Shown here: positions 16,776 through 20,537 of the stretch, piece by piece
Position numbering within the stretch: the stretch's first letter is position 1
Layout of the letters: each line of letters starts with the position of its first letter
NCBI GenBank assembly: GCA_944380925.1
Contig: CALWJD010000012.1
Span: 1-20,537 of the forward strand
Length of the DNA: 20,537 nt
Reading direction: 5' to 3'
Source: UMGS1491 sp944380925
GTDB lineage: Bacteria > Bacillota > Clostridia > Oscillospirales > Acutalibacteraceae
Position numbers and translations under genes: made by a program
The notes under the pieces: generated by a model
Told to the model about the DNA's origin: nothing
Database searches by the model: none
What the model saw: only the letters and a program-made list of their open reading frames with translations

Positions 16776-18305
16776 CTAAGCCTCAGGGCTATCATTTATC
16801 ATCTTTTTTTCGGAGGTAATACCAAAAGCAAGAGGTTTTGTAAAGTCACCGCTGCCTTGCGAATATGTCTGGCCATCATGTACCGTTGCTGAACGCCCTG
16901 ATGGTTGCCGTTTGCCTTTTTCCATTCGCAGCTGCAACTCCGTAGAAGCGCTCGTTGAATCGTCACCGGGATAACCACTGTTAGGTATTGATCGCAGATG
17001 GGGCGGTTCCATTCGAGACAGTGCCGCCATAAAAGCGTTTATTGAATCGTCGCCAAGATAATCACTGTCAGGTAGTCCCGATTGGGGACAAATCGGCATA
17101 CCACGTACATTTCCCTCTTCCTTTTCTTGTCTTTGTCGTGCAAATGAATTGGCGGCACAAGGTGCAGACTTAGCTCGAATCGGAATGTCATGTGTGGTAT
17201 CAGTACCCATTCTTCCTCGATTTTTTTCATCCTTTTCTTCCAATTGTACTACACTCTCTTCGTCACAATCTTCTGCATCATACATGCCGTTCAATGGCTC
17301 TACATTTGGTATAATATGTTCTACATCTTCTTCCAATTGTTCTACACTTTCTTCTTCACAATGTTCTGTACCAAATATGCTTAATAATGGGAATGGGCTT
17401 TCACTTGGTATAATTGGTATAATTGGTATAATTTGTTTTACACACATACCGTCGTCCAATTGTTTTTCATCTTCTTCCAATTGTTCTTCATCTTCTTCCA
17501 ATTGTTCTTCATCTTCTTTCAATTGTTTTTCACCCGCTTCTTCACATTCTTTTACACTACAAGGTTCAGAAGCAGGTCGTTTCAACATACAACTTTCGGA
17601 AGTTTCTTCATGGGGCATATCCACAAAAATCGGCACAAAATCCGTAGACGGCTCCTGTTCCCCCAAAGGAGAAGCCCCTCCAAGACGCAATGGAACTTTA
17701 AACTGTGAACGTTGACACTCTGACATACACTCAAAATAGCACACCAAACTCCGTAGCAACCTACGTACAAGTTCATCACTTTTTGCGGCTTGATCAGTCA
17801 TCTCCAAATTAATTGCACCATCAAAACATGTAGGAGTCTCGCACAATGGCCAATCTTCTTCTAACTGCTCAGTCAATTCCTTATACACAAGATACATAAT
17901 CCCAAAATTATAGAGTACCTCATCAAAACTATTGACATTAACAAACATTTCGTGCTCATACTGAATCATAGGATCGTCAGTTCTCATTGTAATCAATGCA
18001 TCATACCATGTACTGCTAATGTCGTTTTTAATTACGTCAGTAATCGCCCACCTTAATTCGATTTTCGGAAGATTTAGCAACTGTGTACGACAATAATAAC
18101 AAAATTCTAAAATTTTTTTGAAATTCTTTTCTTTACGGCTGGTATAGGATAGTACCTCACTATTTGTCATATGATTAGTCAAAACACAAACTATGTGATT
18201 TCGTACATTAGCAAAACTACCTATTTTGTCGGCTTGCACTGCCGAGTTACCGCTTAATAAAAATGTCACAGCTAAAAATCCCGAAACTATCTTTTTAATC
18301 CTCAA
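16776..18305 (-). CDS. Unrecognised secreted protein with acidic heptad-like repeats
   Basis: 509 aa from a TTG (18303-18305) with GGGAGAG 8 nt upstream. Residues 1-25 are a clear signal peptide (MRIKKIVSG...AVQA). Residues 26-205 look folded and contain several cysteines (for example 69, 72, 155, 160, 189, 193, 197). Residues 257-283 are an acidic 7-residue repeat (EEQLEED type), followed by three Ile-Ile-Pro units (292-300). The segment with CEEESVEQLEED (316-327) recurs as CDEESVVQLEEK (347-358). Two similar GDDS-containing units lie at 413-431 and 442-461. No database family was recognised. It is 47 bp downstream of another TTG-started secreted protein gene, so the two are probably co-transcribed. 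It lies inside the IS1-bounded block. Confidence 0.85.
   Translation of the reverse strand: MRIKKIVSGFLAVTFLLSGNSAVQADKIGSFANVRNHIVCVLTNHMTNSEVLSYTSRKEKNFKKILEFCYYCRTQLLNLPKIELRWAITDVIKNDISSTWYDALITMRTDDPMIQYEHEMFVNVNSFDEVLYNFGIMYLVYKELTEQLEEDWPLCETPTCFDGAINLEMTDQAAKSDELVRRLLRSLVCYFECMSECQRSQFKVPLRLGGASPLGEQEPSTDFVPIFVDMPHEETSESCMLKRPASEPCSVKECEEAGEKQLKEDEEQLEEDEEQLEEDEKQLDDGMCVKQIIPIIPIIPSESPFPLLSIFGTEHCEEESVEQLEEDVEHIIPNVEPLNGMYDAEDCDEESVVQLEEKDEKNRGRMGTDTTHDIPIRAKSAPCAANSFARQRQEKEEGNVRGMPICPQSGLPDSDYLGDDSINAFMAALSRMEPPHLRSIPNSGYPGDDSTSASTELQLRMEKGKRQPSGRSATVHDGQTYSQGSGDFTKPLAFGITSEKKMINDSPEA
17456..17534 (-). repeat. 21-bp tandem repeat inside the secreted-protein gene
   Basis: Three near-identical 21-bp units (17456-17476, 17477-17497, 17498-17518) and a partial fourth, each encoding a seven-residue EEQLEED-type motif. 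Just upstream on the plus strand (17406-17432) a separate 9-bp unit, GGTATAATT, occurs three times and encodes Ile-Ile-Pro. Both repeat lengths keep the frame, as expected for length-variable surface proteins. Confidence 0.92.
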
Positions 18306-18352
18306 TGATAAAACTCTCCCAAAAACCTATTTTTAATTTGAATTAAACTATT

Positions 18353-18766
18353 TTATTGAACTACCGAATCAGATAAAAAACGATACACTTCCTCCATGTT
18401 TTGCAGATTAATTCTAAGCTCAAGTAGGTCCGATGAACCGGCTATAATACTACTTTCTACAAAATCACAGGGAGGCTGACCAAACTGACATACCGTGTCT
18501 ATAAAAATTTTCAGTGCAAAGCTCTTCTTTTGATCAAATTCTTTATCTTCACAAACCTCATCGTCGCCACCCAATTTCGAAATAATATAATGAAATAAAA
18601 TATATGATCTATTTAAACAAAACTCCTTCGCTTTTACATCTTTGGGAATTCTTTTCAACAATAATTCACGAAGCTCGTTGTATTCTAAAATTTTAGCACA
18701 TGGTCGTTGAATAAAACTTACCACAAATAAAAGCAGAAAGACACATATAATTTTCCTTACTTTCAA
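18353..18766 (-). CDS. Unrecognised small secreted protein
   Basis: 137 aa from TTG at 18764-18766, chosen because GGAGGTG (18773-18779) lies 6 nt upstream and the protein then begins directly with a signal peptide (MKVRKIICVF, hydrophobic core, RPCA). A longer frame from 18859 lacks a ribosome binding site and would bury the signal. The mature part of about 113 residues contains four cysteines and ends near residue 137 with a helical-looking segment. No family was recognised. It is the first gene of a two-gene unit with the 509-aa secreted protein, and its promoter is probably at 18904-18931. Size and partner suggest a secreted pair, but this is inference. Confidence 0.8.
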   Translation of the reverse strand: MKVRKIICVFLLLFVVSFIQRPCAKILEYNELRELLLKRIPKDVKAKEFCLNRSYILFHYIISKLGGDDEVCEDKEFDQKKSFALKIFIDTVCQFGQPPCDFVESSIIAGSSDLLELRINLQNMEEVYRFLSDSVVQ

Positions 18767-18903
18767 ATTAAACACCTCCACATCGTCACGAAATAAATAT
18801 GGATCACTCACCAAAATATGTTTTGATGTTATTCGACTAAAAATATAAAAATACGACACTTCACGAATAAAAAAATTTAACGTTGACTCAAAAATTTTAA
18901 CAA

Positions 18904-18931
18904 TTTATATAAATAAAATCAAATGCGTCAA
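18904..18931 (-). promoter_or_regulatory. Probable promoter of the secreted-protein pair
   Basis: Minus-strand -35 TTGACG (18926-18931), 16-bp spacer, -10 TATAAA (18904-18909). The -35 box ends 7 bp from the IS1-like copy B (18939), so the cargo carries its own promoter. A long leader of about 130 nt would precede the TTG start at 18766. Confidence 0.6.
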
Positions 18932-18938
18932 TTTTTTT

Positions 18939-19327
18939 GACATTGCAAAAGGCGAATATAAGAGATGGAATGACGATGTAAAAAGAAAAGAACAGAATCA
19001 ATAATCATACTGATACTTTTAGTCCAACAGTAAGTTTTACGAGTAAATCGAGACAAATAATGACGTAATAGTCTGTTTATTTCTTCAATATTATAGATAT
19101 AGGCTTTACCTATTAATCTTTTTTTGGGGTTAATATAAGATCGTAAGCCTTATATTTATCTTAAGCATATTTTTTAGGTTCTATATGAGTTATTTTTAAG
19201 GATATGTTTTCAAAATATTTTGTTTCCCTCTATTAAATCCATTTTTTACTTTTTTCCGTTTGTACACATTTCGGACATCTCTTTTTCCGTACCACTATTT
19301 CACTATCTATCCCGTTTTTGCAATGCC
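18939..19327 (-). mobile_element. IS1-like insertion sequence, internally deleted (copy B)
   Basis: 389 bp with the left end GACATTGCAAAA (one mismatch to copy A) and the right end TTTTTGCAATGCC. It aligns with copy A at both ends but lacks exactly 335 bp. The junction coincides with TTTGTTTCCCT, an 11-bp sequence that occurs twice in copy A, 335 bp apart (15533-15543 and 15868-15878). It therefore lost the helix-turn-helix and the start of the DDE region and cannot code for transposase; it could only move in trans. Confidence 0.88.
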
Positions 19328-19328
19328 T

Positions 19329-19357
19329 AAAAAAATATCCGATAATTTAATATCGGA
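19329..19357 (-). terminator. rpsO terminator
   Basis: On the minus strand TCCGATA-TTAAAT-TATCGGA forms a 7-bp stem with a 6-nt loop, followed by TA and seven T. It ends 25 bp past the rpsO stop. The T-run directly abuts the right end of IS1-like copy B. Confidence 0.85.
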
Positions 19358-19382
19358 CGATAATTCTATAAACTTAGCAAAA

Positions 19383-19649
19383 TTATTTGCGAATTCCAAG
19401 CTTCGCAATAAGGCATCTATATCTTTCAATATCCTTCTTCTTTAGATATCCGAGTAAATTTCTTCTCTTACCTACCATAATAAAAAGGCCTCTCCTTGAA
19501 TGATGATCCTTTTTATGAGTTTTCAAGTGTTCCGTAAGACTGTTAATTCTTGTTGTCAACAAAGCAACCTGAACCTCCGGAGATCCCGTGTCGTTTGTGC
19601 TGAGTGCGTACGCCTCAATGACTGATTTTTTTTCTTCTTTTAATAACAT
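19383..19649 (-). CDS. rpsO: 30S ribosomal protein S15
   Basis: 88 aa, normal size for S15. It has the conserved core TGSPEVQVALLTTRINSLTE and the DHHSRRGLFIMVGKRRNLLG segment that contacts 16S rRNA. S15 binds the central domain of 16S rRNA early in 30S assembly. ATG start with GAGAGGTG upstream. It has its own promoter (19732-19760), a leader hairpin (19693-19713) and a terminator (19329-19357). pnp, its usual downstream neighbour, lies 4.2 kb away behind the IS-bounded block. Confidence 0.97.
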   Translation of the reverse strand: MLLKEEKKSVIEAYALSTNDTGSPEVQVALLTTRINSLTEHLKTHKKDHHSRRGLFIMVGKRRNLLGYLKKKDIERYRCLIAKLGIRK

Positions 19650-19692
19650 AATTACACCTCTCTAAATTTTACCCTAAGCTAAATTTCAGCTC

Positions 19693-19713
19693 ATTCGCAG
19701 ATTTTCCGCAAAT
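19693..19713 (-). promoter_or_regulatory. Hairpin in the rpsO leader
   Basis: In the minus-strand leader ATTTGCGG pairs with CTGCGAAT (8 bp with G-U pairs, 5-nt loop) about 45 nt upstream of the start codon. S15 regulates its own synthesis in several bacteria by binding varied leader structures. Whether this hairpin does so is inference. Confidence 0.35.
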
Positions 19714-19731
19714 GGGGGTAGTTAGAGTTTC

Positions 19732-19760
19732 ATTTTAACATATTTAATTAAAAATGTAAA
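19732..19760 (-). promoter_or_regulatory. rpsO promoter
   Basis: Minus-strand -35 TTTACA (19755-19760), 17-bp spacer, -10 TAAAAT (19732-19737). The -10 is about 80 bp upstream of the rpsO ATG, leaving a leader of roughly 75 nt. Confidence 0.8.
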
Positions 19761-19810
19761 GCAAATTATGATAGAAAACTATTTGACCCCTTGCTTTATC
19801 AACAAAACAA

Positions 19811-20362
19811 TTATTTGCCAAGAAAATTTTCAATGGCATTATTTATACCGCTTTTCAAACTTTTTCCCATAACCGATAAATCTTTCATGAGCGCTTTATG
19901 ACCGCCTTTTGCGCCTTTCCAAGCAGCACCCACATAATCTTTTTCGCGAAATCCCAAAAGACTTGATTTATTTGCTTCATTATCAATACCCTTAATAGCT
20001 TCCTTTGCCGCATAAGTGGCTTCTGCCAATCCGACAGTGGTAACAATTACACCACCTGTTATCATAATAGCTTTCATAGCCTTTTCAGCTATCCTTTGGC
20101 TCTTTTCACTAATCTCAAATCCACCACCCGAAATATCATTTAATTCTTCTTCGGAAAGACCTTCTCCGTTATACATCGATTTTTTCGCTTCATCCAAAGC
20201 TTCGATAATCACGTTTATCTTATCATCGGAAAGTTCTAATCCCTTGGAAGCAAACAGCGCCTTCATTTTTGAAACATCATTTTCCGTGTCGTTCATACTC
20301 GCAAAAAATTTTTCGTCACTGAGCAATTTAATTAAAAGTTCCACTTTTTCGTTCGTTTCCAT
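19811..20362 (-). CDS. Putative Nif11/NHLP-type leader peptide precursor with large Cys-free core
   Basis: 183 aa, ATG with GGAGG 8-9 nt upstream. Residues 1-68 are a helical, acidic Nif11-like region (KVELLIKLLSDEKFF..., then MKALFASKGLELSDDKINVI). LSEEELNDISGGG (69-81) is a typical leader end with a double-glycine cleavage site. The remaining 102 residues are Gly/Ala/Lys-rich with a hydrophobic stretch at 98-118 (AIMITGGVIVTTVG and on) and contain no cysteine. Such leaders are normally cut by C39-peptidase ABC exporters and belong to bacteriocins or modified peptides. The core is long and basic and lacks Cys, so an unmodified membrane-active bacteriocin or a secreted effector is more likely than a lanthipeptide. 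No exporter or modification gene is in the window. It has its own promoter. Confidence 0.78.
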   Translation of the reverse strand: METNEKVELLIKLLSDEKFFASMNDTENDVSKMKALFASKGLELSDDKINVIIEALDEAKKSMYNGEGLSEEELNDISGGGFEISEKSQRIAEKAMKAIMITGGVIVTTVGLAEATYAAKEAIKGIDNEANKSSLLGFREKDYVGAAWKGAKGGHKALMKDLSVMGKSLKSGINNAIENFLGK

Positions 20363-20394
20363 AATTTTGCCTCCATTTTTTATATTTGAAATGA

Positions 20395-20423
20395 ATTGTA
20401 TATTTAACTCATAAAAAAGTCAA
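20395..20423 (-). promoter_or_regulatory. Promoter of the leader-peptide gene
   Basis: Minus-strand -35 TTGACT (20418-20423), 17-bp spacer, -10 TACAAT (20395-20400), 33 bp upstream of the ATG. Close to the sigma-A consensus, so expression is probably strong. Confidence 0.83.
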
Positions 20424-20469
20424 TATATAATTTGAAATTTTTACGATTAAAAATAATTTTAATAAGCAT

Positions 20470-20537
20470 CCCCCAGCCTAGCTGGGGGTATTTCTTTAAC
20501 GGGCGAAGCCCTGTACTACTAGCCGCCTCTAAAGGAG
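20470..20537. other. Cluster of short hairpins at the right edge
   Basis: Three stems follow each other: CCCCCAGC-CTA-GCTGGGGG (20470-20488, perfect 8 bp), GGGC-GAA-GCCC (20501-20511) and the beginning of a third, CCTC-TAAA-GGAG, at 20525-20537, which is cut by the window edge. On neither strand is there a strong T-run directly after the first stem. It could be a terminator region of an upstream gene, an intergenic palindromic repeat or part of a structured RNA. Confidence 0.5.

Larger units (their letters stand above)
15255..19327. mobile_element. Composite-transposon-like block bounded by two IS1-like copies
   Basis: Two directly repeated IS1-like elements (15255-15978 and 18939-19327) enclose an IS3 remnant, a gene-free block and two secreted-protein genes. 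The outer flanks carry the direct repeat TAAAAAA (15248-15254 and 19328-19334), while the inner flanks do not match. This is what insertion of the whole block as one unit would leave; IS1 typically duplicates 8-9 bp. The repeat is A-rich, so chance is not excluded. The right copy of the repeat is in the U-tract of the rpsO terminator, and removal of the block would rejoin rpsO and pnp with about 134 bp between them. Confidence 0.65.

Noticed and set aside
17406..17534. CRISPR-like array from the regularly repeated 21-bp units
   Set aside because: The units are contiguous without spacers, are multiples of three and encode a heptad in a single open frame.
17149..17715. 188-codon plus-strand Ser/Cys-rich frame
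   Set aside because: It is antisense to the acidic repeat region of the secreted protein and lacks a ribosome binding site; the minus frame has a signal peptide and a good start.
18767..18859. N-terminal extension of the small secreted protein to 168 residues
   Set aside because: No ribosome binding site before 18859, and the extension would place the signal peptide internally; TTG at 18766 has GGAGGTG.

Overview
The window looks like a chromosomal segment of an AT-rich Bacillota genome, most likely a clostridial lineage. The basis is gene content (rpsO, pnp, lepA, hemW), strong GGAGG-type ribosome binding sites, sigma-A-like promoters, frequent TTG/GTG starts and CCA-encoding tRNA genes. 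No species can be named from the sequence alone. Nearly everything is transcribed leftwards (minus strand). The exceptions are a proline/glutamine-rich gene cut by the left edge and an IS3-family transposase remnant.

Layout from left to right. 1-1638 (+): 3' part of a low-complexity gene with a (Gln-Pro)28 tract and a lysine-rich end. 1811-3081: tRNA-Val(CAC), a frameshifted gene for a secreted protein, then tRNA-Glu and tRNA-Met, with clear promoters and terminators. 3119-6060: hemW and lepA. 6035-13041: six tandem GT-A family 2 glycosyltransferase genes, each with an N-terminal export or membrane signal, and two with long lysine-rich C-terminal tails. 13088-15175: pnp. 15255-19327: a 4.07-kb block bounded by two directly repeated IS1-like elements. 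It carries an IS3 transposase remnant, a gene-free stretch, and two TTG-started genes for unrecognised secreted proteins. 19383-19649: rpsO with its own promoter and terminator. 19811-20362: a putative Nif11/NHLP-type double-glycine leader peptide gene with a large cysteine-free core. 20470-end: a cluster of short hairpins.

How it fits together. The pnp promoter probably reads through pnp, the glycosyltransferase array, lepA and hemW, since intergenic gaps are short and no terminator was seen. The array therefore sits inside a housekeeping transcription unit. The usual rpsO-pnp neighbourhood has been split by the IS1-bounded block. Its ends carry a 7-bp direct repeat (TAAAAAA), one copy lying in the U-tract of the rpsO terminator. 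Removing the block would restore rpsO-terminator-pnp promoter-pnp.

The most unusual content is the export-signal glycosyltransferase array, the IS1-bounded block carrying two secreted proteins, and the leader-peptide gene. Functions of the secreted proteins and of the array are not established here.
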